Positions 1 through 8,049 of a DNA stretch of 34,137 bases are shown piece after piece (the first letter of the stretch is position 1; each line of letters opens with the position of its first letter). A model generated the notes under the pieces. The model ran no database searches and was not told the DNA's origin. It saw only the letters and a list, made by a program, of their open reading frames with translations. Source of the DNA: JAVZLH01 sp049700435 (lineage in GTDB: Archaea; Thermoproteota; Bathyarchaeia; Bathyarchaeales; Bathycorpusculaceae); the NCBI GenBank assembly GCA_049700435.1, contig JBNAVK010000010.1, forward strand, positions 1-34,137, written 5' to 3'. The position numbers were made by a program, and so were the translations under genes.

Positions 1-50
1 GGTTGTAGTGTGGTCTTCGGCCACGCGAACCCGGGAAAGCTGGCAGCCCC
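1..50 (+). ncRNA. 3' part of a structured RNA (possibly SRP RNA), truncated by the window edge
   Basis: No reading frame fits these bases. They fold into a hairpin: GGTT (1-4) pairs with AACC (28-31), and inside it 8-15 pairs with 19-26 around a TTC loop. The 3' tail 32-50 then carries CGGGA, GCTGG and GCCCC. Those three blocks are complementary to TCCCG, TTGGC and GGGGC near the right end of the window (34129-34133, 34118-34122, 34082-34086). The tail also resembles the 3' strand of bacterial 4.5S RNA, where a CGGGA block is followed by GCTGGC and a run of C. An SRP-type RNA is therefore the leading guess. The SRP54-binding helix 8 motif is not visible here, and a hairpin on the 3' strand is not canonical, so identity is uncertain. 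Confidence 0.35.
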
Positions 51-106
51 ACTTATTATTGATTTTAAAATTTGTAGTGGAGTTACCTAAAACTTATAAC
101 TAAGCG

Positions 107-117
107 TTTTATAGTTT
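107..117 (+). promoter_or_regulatory. TATA-like box TTTTATAGTTT before the DUF1512 gene
   Basis: The same 11-mer occurs upstream of the genes starting at 2682 and 4078. A second candidate, CTTATAAC at 93-100, is better spaced for a transcript that includes the ribosome-binding sequence GGTGAG at 125-130. Which box is used cannot be decided from sequence. Confidence 0.4.
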
Positions 118-133
118 CTCGAAAGGTGAGCTT

Positions 134-1273
134 GTGCAGCTAGCGACGGCAGTTTCAGCGTTGCAGAGTCAGATTGGTCAGGAGCCTTTCGGAGAATACT
201 CTTGGATATTTAACCTGCTCTTCTACATAATTTTTGTAGTTTTCATTTTTTACGGACAAAGAATCCAAATGTATGTTATGCTTAGGGAAGTTGAAGGTTC
301 GCTTTACAAGCTGAGATATATAAAAGACGAGGGAAGAAGGATAGCGATAGAGACTATAAAGGAGATTGGGAAGCCGCAGACAGATCCCGCGGCTAGGGTT
401 GACAGGTTTTTGGAGTATTTCACAATATCGCCTCAAAGTTTAGACCCTGCAGGTGTGGTTTGGAAGCTTGAGCATATTCTTGACGTTAGGGATACCCGAT
501 TCAAAGATGAAGTAAAGATGATGGCTCCAGCAGCGGATGAAACGCAAACAAATAATTTGGAAAATACGCTTGAGGCTGCGATGGCGTTGAACTATATTTA
601 CAAGGTGATAAGGCACTATTACTTGTTGGGTAAAAAAACCCTAAGCCTCTACATAATCATGCAAATACAGATGATACTGCCCCTTGTCATGCGAGAAGCG
701 GAAGCCTACGCCAGCGCGTTAAAAGCTTTTGCCTATGGGCAACCGATAGGCGACGGCGCAGGGGCATTAGTGGCGGCGAAACTAATGCATGGATATGAAA
801 AGAGAAAAATATCAAAAGACTGTGTTGTTGCAACAGTGCCAATAGAAGGACGCACAGCATATGTTATCAAAGCTGAAGGCCCGGGGGGAAATGTTGGCAA
901 GCCTGGAGACGCCATTAAAACGGTTATTGAGGAGAATGAGGGTAAAATTGCGAACATAATCATGATCGATGCTGCTTTGAAACTTGAAGGTGAAGAAGTT
1001 GGCGAGGTAGCTGAAGGTGTTGGTGCAGCCATAGGTGGGCCGGGTGTCGACCAGTTTAAGATTGAGGAGACTATTTTGAAGTATCGCATTCCGATAAATG
1101 CTGTTATAATTAAGGAGGATATTGGCGACGCGGTTTCGCCGATGCGGAAGGAAATTTTTGATGCGGTTGATAAGGCTATAGAGAGGATAAAGCAAGTTAT
1201 TTTGGAGAGGACTAAAGAGGGTGATAAAATAATCATTACGGGGGTTGGCAACACAATTGGCATTGGGCAATAG
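134..1273 (+). CDS. DUF1512 family archaeal membrane-anchored protein
   Basis: The 379-aa protein has one N-terminal membrane segment (about residues 23-41), then a soluble helical region and a glycine-rich C-terminal half. That half contains GPGGNVGKPG near residue 254 and ends in GVGNTIGIGQ. The overall layout matches DUF1512, an uncharacterised family found mainly in Crenarchaeota and relatives. I assign it from remembered family features, not a search. The start is GTG at 134, preceded by GGTGAG at 125-130. The stop lies 12 bp before the next gene, which has its own GGAGG, so the two are probably co-transcribed. The C-terminal half could bind a ligand or nucleotide, but no catalytic motif is recognisable. 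No function is claimed. Confidence 0.75.
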   Translation: MQLATAVSALQSQIGQEPFGEYSWIFNLLFYIIFVVFIFYGQRIQMYVMLREVEGSLYKLRYIKDEGRRIAIETIKEIGKPQTDPAARVDRFLEYFTISPQSLDPAGVVWKLEHILDVRDTRFKDEVKMMAPAADETQTNNLENTLEAAMALNYIYKVIRHYYLLGKKTLSLYIIMQIQMILPLVMREAEAYASALKAFAYGQPIGDGAGALVAAKLMHGYEKRKISKDCVVATVPIEGRTAYVIKAEGPGGNVGKPGDAIKTVIEENEGKIANIIMIDAALKLEGEEVGEVAEGVGAAIGGPGVDQFKIEETILKYRIPINAVIIKEDIGDAVSPMRKEIFDAVDKAIERIKQVILERTKEGDKIIITGVGNTIGIGQ

Positions 1274-1285
1274 GGAGGTTGCGGA

Positions 1286-1696
1286 ATGAGCAAGGCTTCA
1301 TCTTCGGCTTCAACCAAAATTTCCTCGTTTGTACTAGTGATAATATTCATAACTTTGGCGTTTTCACTCGCGGCTCTTGCCCTTGCAGTTTACGCCTATC
1401 CCGAACACCCAGACTTCGCAATGTACTTGATAGTTATAGGATTCTTTGCAGCATCGGTGTCCGCATATATGTTGCTCCAAATGAGAAGGCGCTTGTTACA
1501 TTTAAGAATTGAACTGCCTCCAATCACAACAACAATTGAATGTAAAAAATGCGGCTTCAAAAGCGTTAGGGAGTTTCAGCGCGGTGACTATATCTTTAAA
1601 GAAGTTGAGCCTTGCCAGAAATGTAATGATAAGATGCTTATAACAGCGATTTTCAGAGAGGTTAAGGAGAAAGCGAGAGAGGGTTTTCCCTTCTAG
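1286..1696 (+). CDS. Small membrane protein with C-terminal zinc ribbon
   Basis: This 136-aa protein has two hydrophobic segments (about residues 13-37 and 44-64) followed by a basic stretch. A soluble tail then carries CKKCGF and CQKCND, two CxxC knuckles about 25 residues apart, as in a zinc ribbon. An RBS GGAGG (1274-1278) sits 7 bases before the ATG. The 12-bp gap after the DUF1512 stop suggests one operon and a shared role at the membrane. The stop codon overlaps that of the convergent methionine aminopeptidase in the palindrome CTAG (1693-1696). I do not recognise a named family, and a cytoplasmic metal-binding tail is the only functional hint. Confidence 0.75.
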   Translation: MSKASSSASTKISSFVLVIIFITLAFSLAALALAVYAYPEHPDFAMYLIVIGFFAASVSAYMLLQMRRRLLHLRIELPPITTTIECKKCGFKSVREFQRGDYIFKEVEPCQKCNDKMLITAIFREVKEKAREGFPF

Positions 1697-2598
1697 GTTA
1701 AGATTGTGCATCCGTTTTCGGTTACTAAAATTGTATGTTCTGCTTGGGCTACGGGTTTTCTGCTTATCTCTATAAAGACTGGATAGCCCATTATAGCCTT
1801 TGAGGATAAGAGTTCTTTGAGGGCTTCTTGACGATGTTGCTTAGGCATTATATTTGTTAGCCAGCGTTCAGCGAAGGGCAGTGTCCTAAAGTTATTTTCT
1901 ATGTGCTTTAGAAGTTTTTTTGCGTAGGGGTTTTTCGTCGGTTTTGGTTTGAGGTAGCGGAAGATTGTGACTTCTGCGCTGTCTTCAACTCTGCCTACCG
2001 CGTCGGGGAGAGTTACGAAGGGTTCTATGGCGTATACTTCGCCGAGTTTGATTTTGGAGAAGGTTATTTGCGAAATGTTTGGTATGGATGTGCCAGCATG
2101 CACAAGATACCGCCCAACCTGATGCCCGGTCAGGTTGGAGACTGGTTTGAAGCCTCTGGATTTTATTGTTTTCTCTATTAGGGCGCCTATTTTTGATGTG
2201 GAGATGTTTGGCCGGATGTTTTCTATGGCTGCTTTTAGGGCTTTTTCGGCTGTTTCTGTTAGGCTTTGGTATTCTGGGTTTAAGTTTATTGTTATGGCTG
2301 TGTCTGTGACGTAGCCGTCAACATGAGCGCCTATATCAACTTTTACTATGGAGTTTTCCGGTATTCGCTTGTCGTCGTTTGGCGGTGAAGTGTAGTGGGC
2401 TGCAACTTCGTTTATTGAAACGTTGCATGGAAATGCTGGTTTTCCTCCTTTTTCGCGGATGAGCGCCTCGGCTTTTTCGCAGACTTCTATTATTGGCATG
2501 CCTTCTTTCACAAAATGTTTTATTTCTTCTCGTGTTTCGCGCAAGATTTTTCCAGAAAGCCTAAACTTTTCAATCGCCTCATCATCGTAATGGTTCAT
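1693..2598 (-). CDS. map: Methionine aminopeptidase, type II (archaeal)
   Basis: This enzyme removes the initiator methionine from nascent proteins in the cytoplasm. All five dinuclear-metal ligands of the pita-bread fold are visible: Asp in VKVDIGAH, Asp in YVTDTA, His in TGHQVG, Glu in AIEPFV and Glu in AQAEHT. The catalytic-pocket His occurs in AAHYTSPP. The insert between the fourth and fifth ligands marks type II, and the length of about 300 aa fits archaeal members. ATG at 2598 gives MNHYDDEAIEKF, which looks like a normal N-terminus. An in-frame GTG at 2607 would add three residues. Its 3' end overlaps the convergent zinc-ribbon gene by four bases. Confidence 0.95.
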   Translation of the reverse strand: MNHYDDEAIEKFRLSGKILRETREEIKHFVKEGMPIIEVCEKAEALIREKGGKPAFPCNVSINEVAAHYTSPPNDDKRIPENSIVKVDIGAHVDGYVTDTAITINLNPEYQSLTETAEKALKAAIENIRPNISTSKIGALIEKTIKSRGFKPVSNLTGHQVGRYLVHAGTSIPNISQITFSKIKLGEVYAIEPFVTLPDAVGRVEDSAEVTIFRYLKPKPTKNPYAKKLLKHIENNFRTLPFAERWLTNIMPKQHRQEALKELLSSKAIMGYPVFIEISRKPVAQAEHTILVTENGCTILT

Positions 2599-2639
2599 TA
2601 AAGTCACGCTTGACTTTTATTAACGCTAAAACGCTAATG

Positions 2640-2650
2640 TTTTATAGTTT
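2640..2650 (+). promoter_or_regulatory. TATA-like box TTTTATAGTTT
   Basis: It lies 32 bp before the ATG of the UPF0173 hydrolase at 2682. GGTGAG (2670-2675), 6 bases before that ATG, serves as ribosome-binding site. The same 11-mer occurs at 107-117 and 4047-4057. Confidence 0.5.
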
Positions 2651-2681
2651 AAAAGAGTGTTGGTGAAGTGGTGAGCGGCAA

Positions 2682-3353
2682 ATGGCTAAGGTTACGTGGT
2701 TTGGGCATTCAGCTTTCAAAATTGAAGTTGCTGGAAAAACTGTTTTGATCGACCCGTGGCTTGACGGAAACCCCTCGTCTCCAATTAAGGCTTCGGAAAT
2801 AGCCAAAGCGGATGTGGTTTATGTTACTCATGACCACGACGACCATTTAGGCGATGCAGTTGAAATATGCAAGAGGACAAAGGCTGTTTTCGTGGCTACC
2901 TTTGAACTTGGCAACTACGCACAAGAAAATGGCGTAAGCGATGTTGTTGGCTTAAACATCGGCGGCAGCGCGGAAGTTGGTGGAGTAAAGCTTACGGTTG
3001 TTCACGCGACTCACACAGCCTCGAAGGGCGCACCGACGGGAGTTATAGTTGAAGGTGAAGGAAAGAGGATTTATCATATGGGCGACACCGGGCTTTTCAG
3101 CGACTTAAGCCTTTTCGGGGAGCTTTACAAGCCAGACTTAGCCATGGTTCCCATAGGGGGCTTTTACACTATGGGCGCGAGGGAAGCCGCGGAAGCTGTT
3201 TCACTGCTTAAGCCTAAGGTGGCGGTTCCAATGCACTATGGGACTTTTCCAGTTCTGGCGCAGTCAGCAGACGAGTTCGTTAAGTTTGTTAGGGAGAAAA
3301 CGCCACGGGTTAAGGTTGTTGTGCTGAAGGCTGGTGAAAGCTACACGCTTTAG
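2682..3353 (+). CDS. UPF0173 metal-dependent hydrolase (metallo-beta-lactamase fold)
   Basis: The 223-aa protein has the metallo-beta-lactamase metal motif THDHDDH (about residues 49-55). It also has a histidine in VVHATHTA, the bridging Asp in HMGDTG and a final ligand His in VPMHYGTF. Starting MAKVTWFGHSAF and having this compact length are typical of UPF0173 (YtkL-like) proteins. Their true substrate is unknown; hydrolysis of a phosphodiester or thioester is inferred from the fold only. A TATA-like box and GGTGAG precede the start. The stop overlaps the stop of the convergent flavin reductase-like gene within TTAG (3350-3353). Confidence 0.9.
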   Translation: MAKVTWFGHSAFKIEVAGKTVLIDPWLDGNPSSPIKASEIAKADVVYVTHDHDDHLGDAVEICKRTKAVFVATFELGNYAQENGVSDVVGLNIGGSAEVGGVKLTVVHATHTASKGAPTGVIVEGEGKRIYHMGDTGLFSDLSLFGELYKPDLAMVPIGGFYTMGAREAAEAVSLLKPKVAVPMHYGTFPVLAQSADEFVKFVREKTPRVKVVVLKAGESYTL

Positions 3354-3928
3354 ATTTTTGGCGTGTGTACTTTTGGTTCTAGGGTTGCGAAGTTGCTTCC
3401 GCCTAGGTGGAAAACCATCTTTGCTTTTTCTAAATTGTATTCGCCGTTTTTGAAGGCTTGTTTGTCTGCGTAGGCTTCGACTATTTCGCCTACGAAAATT
3501 GTGTGGTCGCCTGTGGCGTGTTTGCTGTGGAGTTTGCATTCTAGGTGGGCGACGCATTCTTTTATTATGGGCGGCTTAACTTTTTTGGCTGGCAAAGGCG
3601 TTAGGGCTGCTTCCTTAAACTTGTCGCGGTCTCTTCCGCTTGTTCTTCCGCAATAAAACGTTTCTTTAAGGATTTCCATCGTTGGAATGTTTACGACAAA
3701 CTCTTTTGTCTCCTCAATTAGCATGTGGGAGTGTCTTTTTGGCGCGACGCTTATGGCGACGAGAGGCGGCGTTATGGATGTTGGCATAGCCCAAGCCAAA
3801 GTTATAATATTCGGTTTTCCAGCATTGCCGATGCATGAGACGAGGACGGTATGCATGGGATGAAGAAGCCTATAAGCCGAAGACACGTCTACACTAACGG
3901 TTTCTTTACCCGACACGGCAACCACCAT
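3350..3928 (-). CDS. Flavin reductase-like (FMN-binding split barrel) protein
   Basis: The 192-aa sequence has hallmarks of the flavin reductase/flavoredoxin family. These are an N-terminal strand with a P-M-H-T-V-L-V-S-C pattern (P24 to C32), the turn GKPNIITLAWAMPTS, and PPLVAISVAPKRHSH, followed by a region with the pattern E-T-K-E-F-V-V-N-I-P. Members bind FMN and reduce flavins or pass electrons to diverse partners, and the physiological partner here is unknown. The start is ATG at 3928 with no convincing ribosome-binding site, suggesting a short or absent leader. The gene is convergent with the UPF0173 hydrolase. The following 149 bases up to 4077 hold only promoter-like AT-rich sequence. 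Confidence 0.85.
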   Translation of the reverse strand: MVVAVSGKETVSVDVSSAYRLLHPMHTVLVSCIGNAGKPNIITLAWAMPTSITPPLVAISVAPKRHSHMLIEETKEFVVNIPTMEILKETFYCGRTSGRDRDKFKEAALTPLPAKKVKPPIIKECVAHLECKLHSKHATGDHTIFVGEIVEAYADKQAFKNGEYNLEKAKMVFHLGGSNFATLEPKVHTPKI

Positions 3929-4046
3929 TAAAGGCTAATAACATCTAACGCCAAATATCTGATTTTCGGCTAGAATCCACCAAATTTAACTTGTTGATTA
4001 GGGGTATAAATCGCATTACACCGTTCATTTAATCACGGCGTTAATT

Positions 4047-4057
4047 TTTTATAGTTT
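4047..4057 (+). promoter_or_regulatory. TATA-like box TTTTATAGTTT, probably leaderless transcript
   Basis: The box centre is about 26 bp before the ATG at 4078, the normal archaeal TATA-to-start distance. No ribosome-binding site is seen between them. A leaderless mRNA is the simplest reading. Confidence 0.5.
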
Positions 4058-4077
4058 CAAGGTTTAAAAATAGTTTC

Positions 4078-4401
4078 ATGTTTCAAAACGGAAATCGATT
4101 CAAAATCCTATTTGCAACTGGTGCGGTGCTTCTAATTGTTGGTCTTGTTCTTCAGTGGTATCCAGCATCCGTCATTGATGGATTAGAAGAAAGATTAGGA
4201 CAAACAAGCTCAGTGGATGAGAGAAATAAACTTCAAGGCGCTTTAAGTTCATGGAGAATCTGGCAGATAACTACTTTTCAACCACTGTCAAGCATTATAT
4301 TTGCAGTAAGCATAATCATACTGATTTACTCTGTAATCTACGGAATATTCTCTGTGGCGTCAAGCTATGCAACCGTAAGTAAAAAACAAGAAAAAGATTA
4401 G
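4078..4401 (+). CDS. Small two-helix membrane protein, unknown function
   Basis: This 107-aa protein has one hydrophobic segment at about residues 10-25 and a second at about 70-95. A polar loop rich in Glu, Gln and Ser lies between them, and the tail is basic (KKQEKD). No family is recognised. The start fits a leaderless transcript from the box at 4047-4057. The next gene begins 41 bp downstream on the same strand and is also a membrane protein, so the pair may be co-transcribed. Both are AT-richer than the flanking housekeeping genes, consistent with a faster-evolving accessory pair. Confidence 0.6.
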   Translation: MFQNGNRFKILFATGAVLLIVGLVLQWYPASVIDGLEERLGQTSSVDERNKLQGALSSWRIWQITTFQPLSSIIFAVSIIILIYSVIYGIFSVASSYATVSKKQEKD

Positions 4402-4442
4402 GGAAGTTCTAGAAGTAGAAAGGTACTTACTGAGTTGATTAA

Positions 4443-5024
4443 ATGAAGCTTTTAACGCATACTGCCTTTGGCTTGTTTCTAGGCACTTTATTTTATTATT
4501 TTTTAGATTTGGATTTCGGCTTTGTCTTCCTAACTGGATTTGCAGCTTTTTTACCAGACATCGATTGGAGAATGCAAATTTCTTGGCACATGGGAAATGT
4601 TCACAGGAAAGTCTTACATAACCTGTGGTTTTTGATTGTGATAATGATTTTAACTTATCTGCTATTCAACAGTTTGTTTCTAACGCTAGGTATAGTAATT
4701 GGTTTTGTTAGTCATTTGATTGCCGACTCTTTTACTATTAAAGGTGTTTTCTGGCTATATCCCCTAGGTAAAGATAATAAAAAATATTTTCTAAATGGTC
4801 CCTTAAATATGGATAAGCCAATTGCCATCACCATCGAAAAATATGTGCAGATAATTCTCTTTGCGTCAGCAGGGCTCTTATTTCTAATCAAGGAGATTGC
4901 GATAGAAAATTTATTTTCACTCGAAGGAATAATAACAATTGCCATCATAATTTCAGTCGGATTTTACTCATACAAAGTTCTCGCAGAATCCATAAAACGA
5001 ATAATTCGGAGAATAGGCCTTTAA
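4443..5024 (+). CDS. YdjM/DUF457-type membrane-bound metal-dependent hydrolase
   Basis: This 193-aa integral membrane protein has the motif pattern of the YdjM (LexA-binding, inner-membrane hydrolase) family. It shows an N-terminal THTAFG, then LPDIDWR, then VHRKVLHN, and a membrane-embedded SHLIADS, with His and Asp residues positioned as metal ligands. Four or five hydrophobic helices are visible and the tail is basic (RIIRRIGL). Family members are often near DNA-repair or envelope genes, but the substrate is unknown. The 77 bases after the stop hold no gene before the convergent trpS. Confidence 0.8.
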   Translation: MKLLTHTAFGLFLGTLFYYFLDLDFGFVFLTGFAAFLPDIDWRMQISWHMGNVHRKVLHNLWFLIVIMILTYLLFNSLFLTLGIVIGFVSHLIADSFTIKGVFWLYPLGKDNKKYFLNGPLNMDKPIAITIEKYVQIILFASAGLLFLIKEIAIENLFSLEGIITIAIIISVGFYSYKVLAESIKRIIRRIGL

Positions 5025-5101
5025 AAATCAAGTGGTCATGTGTGATATGGAATCTATGGGTAACCGCTCATTACCGACGAGGAAATTTATTTAGAGAACA
5101 A

Positions 5102-6208
5102 TTAGCGTTTTAGGTGGTATTTTTCTATTTTGTTTTTTGCTTTCTCCCGTTTTCTTCTATGCTCAATAAGGAATTTGTTGACTCTTTCTGTTAGTTCGGT
5201 TTTGCATTCGCCACACAACAACTCGCCGCTTCTGCACCGCCGCTCCCTCTCCGCTAGCCGTTTGTCATCTTCTTCAAAAAGGTAATAGTAGTATTGGAAA
5301 ACTGTGCAGATGCCGGGGTCTCCGCCGAGCTTCTTCTGCTCCTCAACCGTCGCCCTCCCACCTGAAAAGGCGTTCCAAATCTTACGCTTAACCACCTCAG
5401 GCGGGTCTATGGTGAATATGGAGGTTTCAGGCTCTGAAGCGCTCATTTTCCCGCCCACGCCCAGTCCCGGCAAGAAGCGGCAGTGCATCTGCGCTGGCTT
5501 GTAATAGCCAAGTTTAGAGGCTATGTCACGGGTCACACGCCAATAAGGGTCTTGGTCTATGGCGGCTGGAATAAGCGCTGGAACATTTTCGCCGGTAAGC
5601 TTTGCATGAATAAAGCATGGCACAGCTTGTATTGCTGGCCAAAAAATCCACCCTATGTTCGTGCTTTCCTGAAAGCCAAATGTGGCTCTCGCCGTTGAGT
5701 AGGTTATGCGTTTCGCAACCTCCAAGGCGATGTCGTAGAGCAAACCCATGTCCTGAACATCAAAGATTATGAACGTGTTTTCCGGCTCGAAGCCCAAAGC
5801 AATCAAGTCCAAAGCGTTTTCGTAAGCAAACCTTTTCGTGTCCTCAAGCTCAAGCTCGTCATCAACCAAAAACTTCTCGTCATCAGTCATCTGAAAATAA
5901 AGCCTAGTGTCAAACTTTTCTTGAAGATAACGCGTAAAAATCCACGGAACCAAATGCCCGATATGAACTGGTCCAGACGGACCTCTACCAGTGTATAAAA
6001 CAAATTTTACTCCCCTATCGTAAAGGTCTAGGACTGTGTCTAAGTCGCGGTGGGAAAAGAAAAGCTTCCTTCTAAGCTGAAGATGAAGCTCACCCGTGTA
6101 TTTCGCTATTCTTTTGAGCAGCTCATCTGTTAGGGGTTGCGTGCCAAACTCGCGTATTAAACGTTCATAGTCAACTTTGCCTCTGACTTCCCACGGAGTA
6201 ACAATCAT
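5102..6208 (-). CDS. trpS: Tryptophan-tRNA ligase (archaeal TrpRS)
   Basis: This class I synthetase charges tRNA-Trp. The HIGH signature is PVHIGH (about residues 81-85 from the chosen start) and the second signature is GKMSAS (about 254-258), in the archaeal/eukaryotic TrpRS form. N-terminal VTPWEV and the segments YQMTDDEK-like (here FQMTDDEKF) and AIDQDPYWR are diagnostic. I chose ATG at 6208 because AAAGGA lies just upstream and archaeal relatives start near the VTPW motif. A TTG at 6232 would add eight residues. The C-terminus has a CxxC pair (CGEC) and a basic helix. A TATA-like TTGTATAAGG (6264-6273, minus strand) fits a leader of roughly 30-40 nt. Confidence 0.95.
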   Translation of the reverse strand: MIVTPWEVRGKVDYERLIREFGTQPLTDELLKRIAKYTGELHLQLRRKLFFSHRDLDTVLDLYDRGVKFVLYTGRGPSGPVHIGHLVPWIFTRYLQEKFDTRLYFQMTDDEKFLVDDELELEDTKRFAYENALDLIALGFEPENTFIIFDVQDMGLLYDIALEVAKRITYSTARATFGFQESTNIGWIFWPAIQAVPCFIHAKLTGENVPALIPAAIDQDPYWRVTRDIASKLGYYKPAQMHCRFLPGLGVGGKMSASEPETSIFTIDPPEVVKRKIWNAFSGGRATVEEQKKLGGDPGICTVFQYYYYLFEEDDKRLAERERRCRSGELLCGECKTELTERVNKFLIEHRRKREKAKNKIEKYHLKR

Positions 6209-6534
6209 CTCGTTCCTTTCTTCGCCAGCCAAGCGATTCGCCGCCTAATTCTCCATTCAGCTTCCTTATACAATTCCGCGAAAACGTATTAAGTTTTATG
6301 CGAAAACCCATTGAACAGACCGCTTTGCCCTTTCAAAAGGAACAACCCATAAATATTATTTTCACATTTCTTGTTGCTGATGGTGAAGGGATGCCCCGCC
6401 AATTTACATAAACGCAAACAAGTTTTCTCGCGGCGGAAAAGAGAATAGTTTAAAAATTTTACAAGAGCTTTTAAGTCAACAACACCAAATCATTCAGCCA
6501 AAAACGCGCCAAAACCTAAAAGGAGAAAAAGAAC
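6209..6534. other. Divergent intergenic region between trpS and pheS
   Basis: No gene is seen in these 326 bases. They hold the probable trpS promoter (minus strand, TATA-like at 6264-6273). On the plus side they hold pheS promoter candidates: AGTTTAAAAATTTT near 6447-6460 and CTTTTAAGT near 6469-6477. The RBS AGGAG is at 6521-6525. No strong hairpin was found. Confidence 0.5.
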
Positions 6535-8049
6535 ATGAGTGAGCTTCGCCTACGTTCACATGAGCAAAAAACCCTAATAGCCCTAAAAGAGCTAGGCGGC
6601 AAAGCCCCAGTTGACGAAGTTGTTGCAAAAAGCGGTTTAGCCCACTCCGCCGTCATGCGCGCAGCTCTAACATTATCAGCAAAGAAACTCGTAGCCATCC
6701 ACGAAAAAAAGAGGACAATCGCCACCTTAAACAAAGAGGGGCAACAATACGCGCGTGTTGGGCTGCCAGAAAGACGCTTGCTCCGCGCAGCTCTAAAACT
6801 AGGCGAAAAGGCAACCGTGGAAGAAGCCGCAAAGGAAACTAAACTTGAAAGTACGTTCATACCCATCGCGTTGGGATGGTTAAGCAGAAAAAACTGGGCT
6901 TCGGTGAAAGGTAAAAGTTGCATTTTGAAAGTGGATAAGGAGCCTCCGTTTGGGAGCGACGAAAAACTGCTAAGCTTAATAGCTGAAAAGGGCGCGGTTG
7001 CCGTTGAAGAACTAAGCAAGGAACAATTAGAAGCGCTAACAATGCTGAAAAGACGCAAACTAATAAAGTTAGAGGAAAAGACACAGCGCACACTTGAACT
7101 CACACCAGAAGGCTGGGACACACTCCAAAAAGGGTTAAAGGTTGTTGAGGAAATAACCCAGCTAACACCAGAACTCATAATAACCAAAAAATGGCGACAA
7201 ACAAAACTAGCAAAATTCGACGTAACAGCGCCAACACCACCAGTTTTCCCAGGCAAAATGCACCCACTACAACAGATCATCCAACGCGCCCGCGAAATCT
7301 TCCTCGAAATGGGTTTCACGGAAATCCGCGGACCATTAGTGGAGACAGCCTTCTGGAACTTTGACGCGCTTTTTCAGCCTCAAGACCACCCAGCCAGAGA
7401 AATGATGGACACCTTCTATTTGGCTAATCCAAAAGTTGGGCGTTTACCCTCCAAAAAAATCGTGGACGCAGTCGCCAAAACCCACGAAGACGGTTGGATA
7501 ACAGGCTCAAAAGGCTGGGGTTACAAGTGGAGCCCAGAAGAAGCGAAAAGGCTTGTTCTGCGAACGCATACAACAGCTGAAACAATAAAGTACCTTTCAA
7601 CACACAAAAAGCCGCCGATAAAAGTTTTCTCCGTAGACAGAGTTTACAGAAACGAACAGGTAACCTACAAAAACATAGCTGAATTCCACCAAATAGAAGG
7701 CATAGTTGTAGGCGAAAACGTCACCCTCAAAGACCTAATGGGAACACTAAAAACCTTCTACACAAAGTTCGGATTAAAGAAAATAGAGTTCTGGCCATGC
7801 TACTTCCCTTACACAGAGCCTTCAGCCCAAGCCATGGTCTACCACCCAAAACTTGGGCGTTGGATGGAACTCTGCGGAATGGGTTTGTTTAGGCCAGAAG
7901 TTCTTGCGCCGATGGGCATAAAATGTCCTGTTTTGGCTTGGGGCGGAGGCTTGGAGCGTCTAGCCATGATCGAGTTGGGGCTGGATGACATTAGGCTTCT
8001 TTATGCCAACAATTTAGAGTGGCTTAGGAGGACACCCTTATGCCAGTAA
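6535..8049 (+). CDS. pheS: Phenylalanine-tRNA ligase alpha subunit
   Basis: This 504-aa chain is the catalytic subunit of the heterotetrameric class II PheRS. Residues 1 to about 220 contain repeated winged-helix-like modules typical of archaeal and eukaryotic alpha chains. The catalytic core follows, with a motif 2 region at VYRNEQVTYKN, the Phe pocket around WPCYFPYTEPSAQ, and motif 3 GGGLER at 470-475. The start is supported by AGGAG nine bases upstream. The stop overlaps the pheT start by ten bases, so the subunits are translationally coupled. Its neighbours are trpS (divergent) and tyrS about 2.8 kb downstream. Confidence 0.97.
   Translation: MSELRLRSHEQKTLIALKELGGKAPVDEVVAKSGLAHSAVMRAALTLSAKKLVAIHEKKRTIATLNKEGQQYARVGLPERRLLRAALKLGEKATVEEAAKETKLESTFIPIALGWLSRKNWASVKGKSCILKVDKEPPFGSDEKLLSLIAEKGAVAVEELSKEQLEALTMLKRRKLIKLEEKTQRTLELTPEGWDTLQKGLKVVEEITQLTPELIITKKWRQTKLAKFDVTAPTPPVFPGKMHPLQQIIQRAREIFLEMGFTEIRGPLVETAFWNFDALFQPQDHPAREMMDTFYLANPKVGRLPSKKIVDAVAKTHEDGWITGSKGWGYKWSPEEAKRLVLRTHTTAETIKYLSTHKKPPIKVFSVDRVYRNEQVTYKNIAEFHQIEGIVVGENVTLKDLMGTLKTFYTKFGLKKIEFWPCYFPYTEPSAQAMVYHPKLGRWMELCGMGLFRPEVLAPMGIKCPVLAWGGGLERLAMIELGLDDIRLLYANNLEWLRRTPLCQ

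Noticed and set aside
733..1350. 205-aa minus-strand open frame opposite DUF1512
   Set aside because: It is a shadow of the real gene: composition is low-complexity, no ribosome-binding site is present, and it runs through the next gene start.
6516..7319. 267-aa minus-strand frame opposite pheS
   Set aside because: It is antisense to an unambiguous synthetase and its Ser/Phe-rich composition follows from the complement of the real codons.
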